A DNA stretch of 64,000 nucleotides from a virus. The translations under genes were made by a program, and so were the position numbers. Below the pieces are notes generated by a model, which was given only the letters and a program-made list of their open reading frames with translations, did no database searches and was not told where the DNA came from. Positions 19,752 to 27,526 of this stretch are shown piece by piece (within the stretch, counting starts at the first letter, position 1; each line of letters begins with the position of its first letter). The stretch is from positions 1-64,000 of IMG/VR virus record IMGVR_UViG_3300025128_008691. The stretch is one strand, 5' to 3'.

Positions 19752-20768
19752 ATGACTACAAGAAAGTTATTCGAACCGACTCCAGAGATGAATGAACTAC
19801 TGCGTCAAGCAGGTTCATTGGTCAGAGAAGAGTCTCTAAGCGCAACCGCTGAACTTGCGAAAGCACTAGAGCTTCCTCTCCGAAAAGGAGTCTTAAGTGG
19901 TGATATTCTCGATGGTATTTTCGAACCTATTCGCCTTGCGCCCGGTGCTAGTACTGAATTCCCGTTGGATTTCATTGCTCCCGGAACTGAGAAAGAATTT
20001 GTCGCTTATACCATCCCTAATCACGGACGTATTCCAGAACGACATGTAGAAGGTGACTATGTAATGGTCCCAACTTATGACGTTGGCGCTTCAATTGACT
20101 ACTTGCTTAAGTATGCTAGGGACGCAAGATGGGATGTTGTTGGCAGAGCAATGGATGTTATGCAATCGCAGTTTGTCAAAAAGATGAACGACGATGGCTG
20201 GCATACAATTCTGGCTGCAGCTAGAAATCGTAATATCACTGTGTATGATCCAGATGCATCGGCAGGATACTTCTCTAAGAGACTTGTATCTTTGCTAAAA
20301 ACCATCGTTAGAAGAAATGGTGGCGGCAATAGCACCTCGGTTAACCGAGGGGAACTAACTGACCTCTACATCAGTCCAGAAGGTGTCGAAGACATCAGAA
20401 ACTGGGGCGTAGATGAAGTCGATGATATCACAAGAAGAGAATTGATTACTCGTGAAGGCGGACTCTTGAGTCGGATCTTCCAAGTAAACATTCATACTCT
20501 TGATGAGCTCGGAGAAGGTCAGGAATATCAGAACTACCTACTGAACGACCTCACGGCTACACTTCCGAATCCCGGAGTAGCTAAGAAACAGTTCGTTGTA
20601 GGTCTTGATCAAAGAAATCAAGATAGTTTTGTTATGCCAATCCGACAGGAAGTTCAGATCTTTGAAGATGATACATTGCATCGTCAGAAAAGAGCTGGTT
20701 TCTACGGTTGGGCTGAGCAAGGTTTTGCTGCTCTTGACAATAGAAGAGTAATCTTGGGCGCGTTCTAA
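19752..20768 (+). CDS. Major capsid protein (HK97 fold)
   Basis: 338 residues. The N-terminal helical region (about 1-45) is followed by PGASTEFPLDFIAPGTEK and a long spine-like helix (YLLKYARDARWDVVGRAMDV, about 115-140). A later P-domain/A-domain segment includes LTDLYISPEGVEDIRNWG and a DDTLHRQKRAGFYGWAEQ-type C-terminus common in HK97-fold capsids. Position after protease-scaffold and decoration genes and before a strong terminator supports the call. Confidence 0.85.
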   Translation: MTTRKLFEPTPEMNELLRQAGSLVREESLSATAELAKALELPLRKGVLSGDILDGIFEPIRLAPGASTEFPLDFIAPGTEKEFVAYTIPNHGRIPERHVEGDYVMVPTYDVGASIDYLLKYARDARWDVVGRAMDVMQSQFVKKMNDDGWHTILAAARNRNITVYDPDASAGYFSKRLVSLLKTIVRRNGGGNSTSVNRGELTDLYISPEGVEDIRNWGVDEVDDITRRELITREGGLLSRIFQVNIHTLDELGEGQEYQNYLLNDLTATLPNPGVAKKQFVVGLDQRNQDSFVMPIRQEVQIFEDDTLHRQKRAGFYGWAEQGFAALDNRRVILGAF

Positions 20769-20789
20769 GATATATCTTTTCTAACAAAA

Positions 20790-20834
20790 AGCCGCTTTTT
20801 GTGACCATTGGTTGCTTAAGGCGGCTCTTTTTTT
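20790..20834 (+). terminator. Intrinsic terminator after the capsid gene
   Basis: AGCCGC (20790-20795) pairs with GCGGCT (20821-20826), followed by CTTTTTTTTTT-like T run. Ends the head-gene transcript; a late-promoter word follows directly. Confidence 0.8.
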
Positions 20835-20850
20835 TGGTGTATATTGTTTT
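20835..20850 (+). promoter_or_regulatory. Candidate late promoter (TGGTGTATATTGTTTT)
   Basis: Directly after the capsid terminator and 47 nt before the next ATG, exactly where a promoter is needed. Confidence 0.5.
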
Positions 20851-20881
20851 AGAAGAACATTTTATTTTATAGGAGACAAAT

Positions 20882-21409
20882 ATGAGCTGGAAGACAATTG
20901 GAAGAACTATGCTTAGAACTATGCTTAACGACCCTTCTAGTTCTACGTATACGGATTCGAGACTTAATAGTCTACTATCAACTTCTGCATACTTTCTGCC
21001 TGTAGAAGTAAATTTCGCTACAGATTATACTGTAGACGTGACACTAGAAACAGTCACTCCAGATCCTGCTACTGTATCCTTAGACGGGATTGATTTTATA
21101 TCTCTGGTTGTTCTTAAGGCGGCTTGCATGGCTGATACAGGTAACTTTAGAACTAGAGCACTTCTTCAAGGTGTTACTGCTAGACTTGGGCCGGCATCTT
21201 TACAGACTAGTAGTTATGGTGTGCAGCTCGGAGCGTTACTGAATTTAGGCCCTTGTCAAACATACGAGGAACTAAAAAATGAGTATAACTTTAGTTATAA
21301 AGGCAAGCAGATAATAAGGGTCTTAATGAGTCCATTTGTCTCTAACGACTATGACCCTACGAGTCATGCTGGCGGTAGTAATGTACCACCTCAGATTGGA
21401 AGAGATTAA
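20882..21409 (+). CDS. Head-tail connector protein (putative, gp6-like)
   Basis: 175 residues, mainly helical (MSWKTIGRTMLRTMLND at the start, then LISLVVLKAACMAD-type helices), in the position of the first connector ring after the capsid gene. The opening 'short helix - LxDxSxSTYTDxRL' style is seen in gp6/gp15-type adaptors of other siphoviruses. Function inferred from position and size. Confidence 0.6.
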   Translation: MSWKTIGRTMLRTMLNDPSSSTYTDSRLNSLLSTSAYFLPVEVNFATDYTVDVTLETVTPDPATVSLDGIDFISLVVLKAACMADTGNFRTRALLQGVTARLGPASLQTSSYGVQLGALLNLGPCQTYEELKNEYNFSYKGKQIIRVLMSPFVSNDYDPTSHAGGSNVPPQIGRD

Positions 21410-21434
21410 CAATAATTTATAAAGGTAAATAAAA

Positions 21435-21647
21435 ATGGCTATAGTAGATAAGGTTGACGGTTCTAATCCTATCCAAAACGGCAGTATTGTTGTACAAAGT
21501 CCAAAAGGAGCCCCTGCGGATGCGGGTACAAGCAATTATGTTATAAGGGGAGCTTTAGACGATACAATGGCTTCTGTTCCTACTACTGGAACTATAAATG
21601 CTACTTACGAAAACATGTTCACAGGTTGCCCTCCTTGCACTAGTTAA
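21435..21647 (+). CDS. Small virion-region protein, 70 aa
   Basis: MAIVDKVDGSNPIQNGSIVV opens a Gly/Pro/Thr-rich, probably beta or disordered protein ending FTGCPPCTS with a CxxC pair. AAAGG upstream of the ATG. No family recognised; between connector genes, so probably structural. Confidence 0.6.
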   Translation: MAIVDKVDGSNPIQNGSIVVQSPKGAPADAGTSNYVIRGALDDTMASVPTTGTINATYENMFTGCPPCTS

Positions 21648-21657
21648 GAGGTAAACA

Positions 21658-22185
21658 ATGGTTAATCCATTTTCCGGAATTATAACAGACGAAATGAAAA
21701 GTCTGTTTAACAATGCTATCGGATCATTGCTAGAAGACACTGCCTTAACTGTTCAGTGCACGCTCTTCTTTGGTGTTACCAAATGGGAAGACTGTGTTAA
21801 TTGTACGTATGACCCAATAGGCAAAAAATCATCAAATAGATATCAGCATGGAGGCCCTGTTCCTTTTAGGAATGGTGGTATGTGCCCTATATGTCACGGG
21901 CAAGGTAAGAAGCCAACTATATCTTCTGAGAACGTGAGTCTTGGGGTTATATATGATTATTCACAGTTTATGGACTTGGGCGTTTCCGTAAATGATCCTG
22001 ACGGCACAATCCAAACGATTGCCAAAAAAGAATTGACACCTAAGCTAAAAAGAGCTAAGGAGCTTCAGACATCTATAGATATATCGAACTATGGTCATCA
22101 TAAGTTTGAAAGAATATCTGATCCACAGCCAGTAGGCTTTGGTAATAACGAGTTCGTCTTTTGTAATTGGAGAAGAACAAATTAA
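21658..22185 (+). CDS. Putative head-closure protein with zinc-site, 175 aa
   Basis: Contains CVNCTYDPIGKKSSN and, about 40 residues later, MCPICHGQGKK: two CxxC pairs forming a likely zinc site (residues about 42-85). Beta-rich remainder. The second connector position and size match neck/head-closure proteins. DNA-J-like CPICHGQG resemblance is local only. Confidence 0.55.
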   Translation: MVNPFSGIITDEMKSLFNNAIGSLLEDTALTVQCTLFFGVTKWEDCVNCTYDPIGKKSSNRYQHGGPVPFRNGGMCPICHGQGKKPTISSENVSLGVIYDYSQFMDLGVSVNDPDGTIQTIAKKELTPKLKRAKELQTSIDISNYGHHKFERISDPQPVGFGNNEFVFCNWRRTN

Positions 22186-22811
22186 TGTTTGAAATTAGGC
22201 TAGAATCTGGATGGGAGAAGAAGTTTGAGCAAGACGTTAAAAAAGAAATAAGCAAAAGGCTTATGTCGTCTATGAATCTAATAACAGAGTCAATAGAGTT
22301 TGCTCTCCAGACACTAGTTCAGGATCGGTTAATGACTGCCCCAGAAGTTCAGTCTATAGCTTCAGGCCCTTTAAGAGTACAGCTAGGCCTTCCCGATGGA
22401 GCGTCTAGGATCGCGTCTATTATTGAGCTGTGGGCTGATTCGATTGAAGTCACTTATGTAAAAGCATTATCAGACTTTGGGGGTATTATAATTGATTTTG
22501 TAGATAAAGACTACGGTATGGCGTTATCATTGCCGGCTGCTGACTTTACTACAGAAAAAGGGGTTTCTCTTCCTTGGCTAAGATGGTTGCTTCTTGAAGG
22601 AGACCGCCCTATAGTCAACAGTTACTCGTTTAAGCCTTCTAGATTTGGAAGGACTAAAGGAGGAATCATGGTAAAAAGAGAGAACGCAAGCTGGAAAGTG
22701 CCTGCACAAGCACAGGGCACGGCAAATGATAATTTTGCTACAAGGGCGTTGGAAAACATACAAGATGAAATAGATGTAATTGTAAGAAGGGAAGTAACAA
22801 AGGTACTTTAA
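22185..22811 (+). CDS. Putative neck or tail-completion protein, 208 aa
   Basis: The start is set at the ATG at 22185, whose first A is the last base of the preceding stop (TAATG); a TTG at 22167 is an alternative. Helical N-terminus (EQDVKKEISKRLMSSMNLIT) and a C-terminal end (WKVPAQAQGTANDNFATRAL) that recurs in gp10/gp14-like tail-completion proteins of other phages in my recollection. Position in the connector series supports the call. Confidence 0.5.
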   Translation: MFEIRLESGWEKKFEQDVKKEISKRLMSSMNLITESIEFALQTLVQDRLMTAPEVQSIASGPLRVQLGLPDGASRIASIIELWADSIEVTYVKALSDFGGIIIDFVDKDYGMALSLPAADFTTEKGVSLPWLRWLLLEGDRPIVNSYSFKPSRFGRTKGGIMVKRENASWKVPAQAQGTANDNFATRALENIQDEIDVIVRREVTKVL

Positions 22812-23774
22812 ATGAGCTGTCCTCCATATACAAAATTTCAGAAAGTAACAGAAGTTGGTAATAGTCTTCTCAATTCTGAGCTTGAGTCGAATCTAAAATG
22901 GTATATAGATTGGGGCATGCTCGGTATTGGTGGCTGGACCGATGTAACAATTCCTACCTCTGGAGCGTGGGGAGGTACATTTGACAGATTGAGAGCAGTG
23001 CAAGACCCTGCATATACGGATGGTCAAGTATGGGAATCTTCAAGAAAGGATTGGGTATGGGAAACAGGTACTTCGTATTCAGGATACAATCCGGTTCAAG
23101 TTTCAGGAGTCTATGTGGATAGCTCTTACAAGACAACTGGAGAAGGTGCATTTTCACACCATTATGACTATCCTAATGGTAGAGTGGTGTTTGACTCAGC
23201 TATATCAACCTCCAGCACAGTTCAGGCCGAGTACAGTTATAGAAATGTTCAGACTTACATAGCAGATCAAGCGCCTTGGTGGGACGAGTTACAGTATGAT
23301 TCACTTAGAGTAGATGATCCTAGTTATCTCCTTTCTGGCTCTGGTTCATGGGGAATACTGGCAAATCATAGAGTCCAGATGCCTGCTGTTGTTGTCGAAA
23401 CTGTTTCTCGTAGACGGATGCAGCCCTACCAAATGGGCAATACTTCCCAAATTATAAAACAAGACATGCTCTTCCACGTTCTTGCAGAGGACAGATGGTG
23501 GAGAAACCAGATAGTTGATATTCTTACTCTGCAGAAAGACAGCACTATATGGCTGTATAATAGCAACACTTTGGCAGACAGTGGAGTATTCCCTCTTGAT
23601 TACAGAGGTATGAAAACCACTTCTCCATTAAACTATGATGACATAGTAGAAACTGAACAGTATAGGTACAAAAAGGCTAGATTTACCGATATTTCGGTCA
23701 CAGAAATGCAATCTCTTACCCAGAGACTACATCAAGGTACAGTAAGGGTAAGTTTTGAAGTATTTATGGCTTAA
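22812..23774 (+). CDS. Structural protein, probable tail terminator/neck, 320 aa
   Basis: Aromatic- and Tyr/Trp-rich beta protein (WYIDWGMLGIGGWTDVTIP, WWDELQYDSLRVDDPSYLLS). Contains a segment of type GRVVFDSAISTSSTVQAEYSY, seen in phage structural proteins that start with 'xxxPxGRVVFxxAI'. The C-terminal part resembles a helix-flanked ring protein. Position between connector and tube genes suggests a role at the head-tail joint. No exact family. Confidence 0.5.
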   Translation: MSCPPYTKFQKVTEVGNSLLNSELESNLKWYIDWGMLGIGGWTDVTIPTSGAWGGTFDRLRAVQDPAYTDGQVWESSRKDWVWETGTSYSGYNPVQVSGVYVDSSYKTTGEGAFSHHYDYPNGRVVFDSAISTSSTVQAEYSYRNVQTYIADQAPWWDELQYDSLRVDDPSYLLSGSGSWGILANHRVQMPAVVVETVSRRRMQPYQMGNTSQIIKQDMLFHVLAEDRWWRNQIVDILTLQKDSTIWLYNSNTLADSGVFPLDYRGMKTTSPLNYDDIVETEQYRYKKARFTDISVTEMQSLTQRLHQGTVRVSFEVFMA

Positions 23775-23775
23775 A

Positions 23776-23787
23776 TGGTGTATTGTT
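23776..23787 (+). promoter_or_regulatory. Candidate late promoter (TGGTGTATTGTT)
   Basis: Two nucleotides after a stop codon and 48 nt before the tail tube ATG. Confidence 0.45.
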
Positions 23788-23823
23788 GAGTAGATACGTA
23801 TCTTTTAATTTAGGAGATTTATA

Positions 23824-24930
23824 ATGGCCGGTAATAATAGAATCTATTATGCTATACAACAGGTCGCAGTCGGAACCAATTCTGGTACCGATATGGAAGC
23901 TATTCATGGCGTCCAATCTGTTGGTATAACAACGACCTTCAATCTAGAACAAACTTTTGAGCTCGGGCAGCTCGCTATCTACGAGAACATTGAAGGTGTT
24001 CCTGATGTTGAAGTAACAATGTCTAAAGTTTTAGACGGTTACAAACCTATTTATTGTGCAACTACTAAAGACCAAACTGAAATTTCGGACACTGGTCCTC
24101 AACTCGAAAAAAGAGTTCAGGGTAAATGCCGTGTTCAGCTAGGTATATGGGACGAAGCTAACAATGCAGCTGGTGGAGCTCCATCATATTGGGTGGAGAT
24201 GTCAGGCTTGCAGGTTTCTTCAGTTGGTTACAACTTCCCTCTGGATGATTATTTCACAGAAGATGTTACCCTTGTAGGAAACTATAAGGCATGGGGCGCT
24301 GGTGCTACAAATACCGCTGGAGGTGCTATAACGTATACTCCGGGTTCGATTGCAGGTGGATTCAGTGGCAACAGTGACACTCCAAGTGGAGAATTTGGAG
24401 TAGCAAGAAGAGAGCAACTCTGGATAGGTGGATCTACGTTCCCAACTGAAATTGGCACAGTCAATAATTTTCAAGTTGAAGGTGGTAGAACTAATACCAA
24501 CCTTGCTAGCATTACTGTTTCTTGTGATATTGGTAGAGAAGACATCTTCAGACTTGGCATGAAGCGTCCATACGCTAAGACAGTTACATTCCCAGTAGAA
24601 GTCACATGTGACTTTGAAGTAACAGCAAATCGTGGTGACATGATTAATGCTATCGACAAAAGTACGGTAGAATGCTCTGGCTATAAGAACACCTCAGAAC
24701 AAACCATTGCTATCGCAACTTGCGAAGGTCTTGGGCTTGACTTAGGTACAAAGAATCGTCTTGCTTCCGTAAGCTACGGAGGAGGAGACGCTGGTGGTGG
24801 AAACGCTACTGTTACTTATAGTTATCAAACATTTAATGATTTCACGGTCTTGCACTCGGCGGACACCACAATGTCCTCTGATCCAAGTGGAGCAAGCAAC
24901 GGTAGGATTCCAAGTCTTAAGGGTGGTTAA
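23824..24930 (+). CDS. Major tail tube protein
   Basis: 368 residues, beta-rich, with the typical start MAGNNRIYYAIQQVAVG and the segment GVQSVGITTTFNLEQTFELG followed by YENIEGVPDVEVTMSKVLDG, matching tail tube proteins of long-tailed phages. A Gly/Ser linker near residue 165-190 probably joins tube domain and a surface domain. Preceded by a late-promoter motif and followed by a strong terminator, as expected for an abundant protein. Confidence 0.75.
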   Translation: MAGNNRIYYAIQQVAVGTNSGTDMEAIHGVQSVGITTTFNLEQTFELGQLAIYENIEGVPDVEVTMSKVLDGYKPIYCATTKDQTEISDTGPQLEKRVQGKCRVQLGIWDEANNAAGGAPSYWVEMSGLQVSSVGYNFPLDDYFTEDVTLVGNYKAWGAGATNTAGGAITYTPGSIAGGFSGNSDTPSGEFGVARREQLWIGGSTFPTEIGTVNNFQVEGGRTNTNLASITVSCDIGREDIFRLGMKRPYAKTVTFPVEVTCDFEVTANRGDMINAIDKSTVECSGYKNTSEQTIAIATCEGLGLDLGTKNRLASVSYGGGDAGGGNATVTYSYQTFNDFTVLHSADTTMSSDPSGASNGRIPSLKGG

Positions 24931-24958
24931 TCCATAGTAATAAGACTTAGTTTGTAAC

Positions 24959-25009
24959 AGCAGATTAGGGTCACGGAGTATATTCTCCGTGGCTCAAACT
25001 GCTATTTTT
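24959..25009 (+). terminator. Intrinsic terminator after the tail tube gene
   Basis: AGCAG (24959-24963)/CTGCT (24999-25003) outer stem with inner CACGGAG (24972-24978)/CTCCGTG (24985-24991), followed by ATTTTTG. Confidence 0.75.
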
Positions 25010-25068
25010 GAAGCGATAGCCATTGGGCGAGTGGATAATATAGCAGAACTAGGATTTAGGATTTATAT

Positions 25069-26124
25069 ATGGAAAAAAGGGAACTGGAAGAAGCTGTATC
25101 TTTTATCCTTTCTGGGATTTGCTTCTTTGAACTTGATAATAAGCTCTATAAAATAATTCCTGCAACGCAAGAAATGCATCGGCTTGCAGAATTCTATGTA
25201 AAAAAGCAGACTCATAATCTACGCTTTCAGCAAATGATGACAAGGAGTCAGGCCAAGCAGAAACTGCACGAGCTAGGTATATGGACAGATAGCGACAACG
25301 CGCATCTTGAAGAAGCCGAGAAAGAGCTCGAAAGATATAAAATTAATTTATTTGAGTCAAGGCTCAACTCAAAAGCCGTGAAGTCGCTGAAGTCTAGAAT
25401 AAAAGGCCTTAAGACTCTCATTGAAGAATCTTCCGAGACTAAAAATTCTTTTGATAGTCTGACGATAGAAGGTTTTACAGAAGCCTCAATTGACCAGTTC
25501 GTGCTAGCGTTAAGGATAGTTGATATGTCTGACGGGTCTCATGTATATACTCACTCAGATGTTTATGCTTCTTCTTCTAGAATACTTCAGGAAGCAGCAT
25601 CTGCTTGGAGCGGTAGCTTTACGCATCTGTTTAGCAGTCTTAGAGAGATATCAAGAAACGAGCCTTGGAAATCTTTCTGGAATGCTGGAGGTAAATCAGG
25701 ACCATTTAGCGCACCAGTAGGTAGCTTGAATGCACTACAGAGAGTCATTATGTCGTACTCCAAAATGTATGACAACGCCTTCCAAAGTCCAGACTCCCCT
25801 CCTGAGGACGTGTTTGAAGATGATGATATGTTCGATGGATGGATGCTCAAAGAGCAAGAAAAAATGAAAAAGTCAAGAGAGAAGAAGTCTGTGGACAAAG
25901 CTATTGATCAGAAGGGAAATGAGGTGTTTGTTATGGCAGAGACCAAGTCCGACGCAAGTAGAATATTTAACATAAATGAACATAACGAGAGGATGAAGTT
26001 AAAGAGTAAAGAGTTAGAAGTGAAAAACAAGGGTCAGGTTGATGACATGGAACTTAGCGATGTCAAATTACAATTAAGAAAACAAATGATGGAAGAACTA
26101 AAAAACTCTAGGAGAGGAGGATAA
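25069..26124 (+). CDS. Tail-region protein, 351 aa, unknown
   Basis: Charged, mostly helical protein. The central part (residues about 70-135) is coiled coil (EEAEKELERYKINLFESRLN, LKSRIKGLKTLIEESSE), and the C-terminal third is disordered and basic/acidic (EQEKMKKSREKKSVDKAIDQ). It sits between tube and tape measure genes, the usual place of tail-assembly chaperones. The opening YKIIPATQEMHRLAEFYVKK may be a small globular domain. No family match; a chaperone role is inferred from position. Confidence 0.5.
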   Translation: MEKRELEEAVSFILSGICFFELDNKLYKIIPATQEMHRLAEFYVKKQTHNLRFQQMMTRSQAKQKLHELGIWTDSDNAHLEEAEKELERYKINLFESRLNSKAVKSLKSRIKGLKTLIEESSETKNSFDSLTIEGFTEASIDQFVLALRIVDMSDGSHVYTHSDVYASSSRILQEAASAWSGSFTHLFSSLREISRNEPWKSFWNAGGKSGPFSAPVGSLNALQRVIMSYSKMYDNAFQSPDSPPEDVFEDDDMFDGWMLKEQEKMKKSREKKSVDKAIDQKGNEVFVMAETKSDASRIFNINEHNERMKLKSKELEVKNKGQVDDMELSDVKLQLRKQMMEELKNSRRGG

Positions 26125-26134
26125 CAGGAGCCAT

Positions 26135-26455
26135 ATGGATAATAAAAATTATAAAGACCAGTCCAAGAAAAGGCTTAAGAATAATATAACAAAAAAATTT
26201 AATACAACTACAATAGGAGCACTAGCAACTTTTGAAGAAGACTTTGGATTTCTATGGGGACATGGAATAGAGTATGATAGACTTAGCGAAGACCAAAAAG
26301 AGTGGAGAAAAGTTTGGTCTCGAACTAGAACGGATATACTGGACTTAGGAAATTCTAACCTTAGGGCGGTACAAAATGAGCTCAACTACTATACAATAAG
26401 TTGGGATAGATACGTAACTAAATTTCATTTTCAAGATGAGGATAAGGATATATAA
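26135..26455 (+). CDS. Tail-region protein, 106 aa, unknown
   Basis: Basic N-terminus (KNYKDQSKKRLKNNITKKF), then TTIGALATFEEDFGFLWGHG and a helical remainder. The 'TIGALxxFExxFGxLWGH' segment looks like one recurring in phage proteins located near tail genes. Adjacent to the 331-residue gene (2 nt between). Confidence 0.6.
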   Translation: MDNKNYKDQSKKRLKNNITKKFNTTTIGALATFEEDFGFLWGHGIEYDRLSEDQKEWRKVWSRTRTDILDLGNSNLRAVQNELNYYTISWDRYVTKFHFQDEDKDI

Positions 26456-26457
26456 CG

Positions 26458-27453
26458 ATGGCCAATGATGTAAAAGATGAAGACAAAAGAGTTTTTGAGG
26501 TGAACGAGGTTAAATATGCAGTTATTAGACCTAGTGTTGCTACTCTCAGAAGAGGTAGTGAGATGAGATCTAAAACTTTTAATCAAGCTCTTGAAAACGG
26601 TGATATTCTTAGAGATCAGCTAGATGACAATTTAAGAAAAAGAAATCTCTGGAATGATCAAAAAGAGACCGAATACCAGACATTAAAGAAGTCTGTTGTC
26701 GATGGTGAGTTCACATTGTCTAAAGGGGGAATTAGTCTTCAAGAAGCTAAAAATATTGCTTTAGACATGAGAAATGCTAGAAATAGAATGGTTGAGATGC
26801 TTACTTCCAGAAGCGATTTAGACCAAAACACATGTGAGGGCAAGGCAGATTCGGCTCGTTTCAACCTGCTTTTTGCCGAGTGTTTGGTGTATGAAGATAC
26901 TGGAGACCCGTACTATGAGCATGGGTTAGATTCATATCTGGCATCAATAGAGGATGAAGTTAGTACCATAGGTGCTACACAGTTTTATTATCTATTGTCC
27001 GGTACTGAGGATCTAGACTCCACATTGCCTGAGAACCAGTTTCTCACCCAATACAAGCTTGTTAATGAAGATGGTCACCTTGTTGATAAAGATGGTCGTA
27101 GAGTTGACAGAGAAGGCAGACATATAGACGTTTTTGGAAACTTTATAAAGTGGCAAGAAGACGACAACTTTATCTATGTGGATGCTAATGGGCGCGAAAT
27201 AGACGTTGATGAAGGCAAGTTTAAGGTAGAGTTTTCTCCTTTCTTAGATGAAGACGGAACTCCTATTGTTTTGGAATCCGAATCAGAAGAGAAAGAGCAG
27301 GCTGAGGAAGAGGAACAAGCCGAAACTGTTGAAAAGAAAACTACTCCTAAAAAGAGAGCACCGAGAAAAAAGACTACTAAGAAGAAAGAGGAGCCAGCTG
27401 CTGAGGCTGAATCACCTCCTGAAGAGCAACCAGAAGAAGCTCCTTCAGAGTAG
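26458..27453 (+). CDS. Putative tail-assembly chaperone-like protein, 331 aa
   Basis: N-terminal globular domain (EVNEVKYAVIRPSVATLRRG, of the kind found in tail chaperones), then helices. Between residues about 203 and 260 lies a short repeat of the form [VH]-x-D-x-[DEN]-G-[RH]-x-[VI]-D (DGHLVDKDGRRVDREGRHID). The C-terminal 60 residues are disordered: a Glu run, then KKRAPRKKTTKKK and Pro/Glu, histone-tail-like. Position directly before the tape measure favours an assembly role. The positively charged tail could contact DNA or the tape measure (inference). Confidence 0.5.
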   Translation: MANDVKDEDKRVFEVNEVKYAVIRPSVATLRRGSEMRSKTFNQALENGDILRDQLDDNLRKRNLWNDQKETEYQTLKKSVVDGEFTLSKGGISLQEAKNIALDMRNARNRMVEMLTSRSDLDQNTCEGKADSARFNLLFAECLVYEDTGDPYYEHGLDSYLASIEDEVSTIGATQFYYLLSGTEDLDSTLPENQFLTQYKLVNEDGHLVDKDGRRVDREGRHIDVFGNFIKWQEDDNFIYVDANGREIDVDEGKFKVEFSPFLDEDGTPIVLESESEEKEQAEEEEQAETVEKKTTPKKRAPRKKTTKKKEEPAAEAESPPEEQPEEAPSE

Positions 27454-27469
27454 TATATAACTGGATAAG

Positions 27470-27510
27470 CGACCATAATAAGCACTGCGTTTACTATGGT
27501 CGTTTTGTTT
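27470..27510 (+). terminator. Intrinsic terminator before the tape measure gene
   Basis: CGACCATA (27470-27477) pairs with TATGGTCG (27495-27502), followed by TTTTGTTTT. Confidence 0.75.
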
Positions 27511-27526
27511 TATAAAGGTAATTTAA

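Noticed and set aside
21658-22185. DnaJ-like chaperone (CPICHGQG motif)
   Set aside because: Only one CxxCxGxG-like motif and no J domain; position fits a connector protein better.
25069-26455. Programmed frameshift in tail-assembly chaperone genes
   Set aside because: The two genes are separated by a stop, 10 nt and an ATG; I saw no convincing slippery heptamer with overlapping frames. Not excluded, but unsupported.
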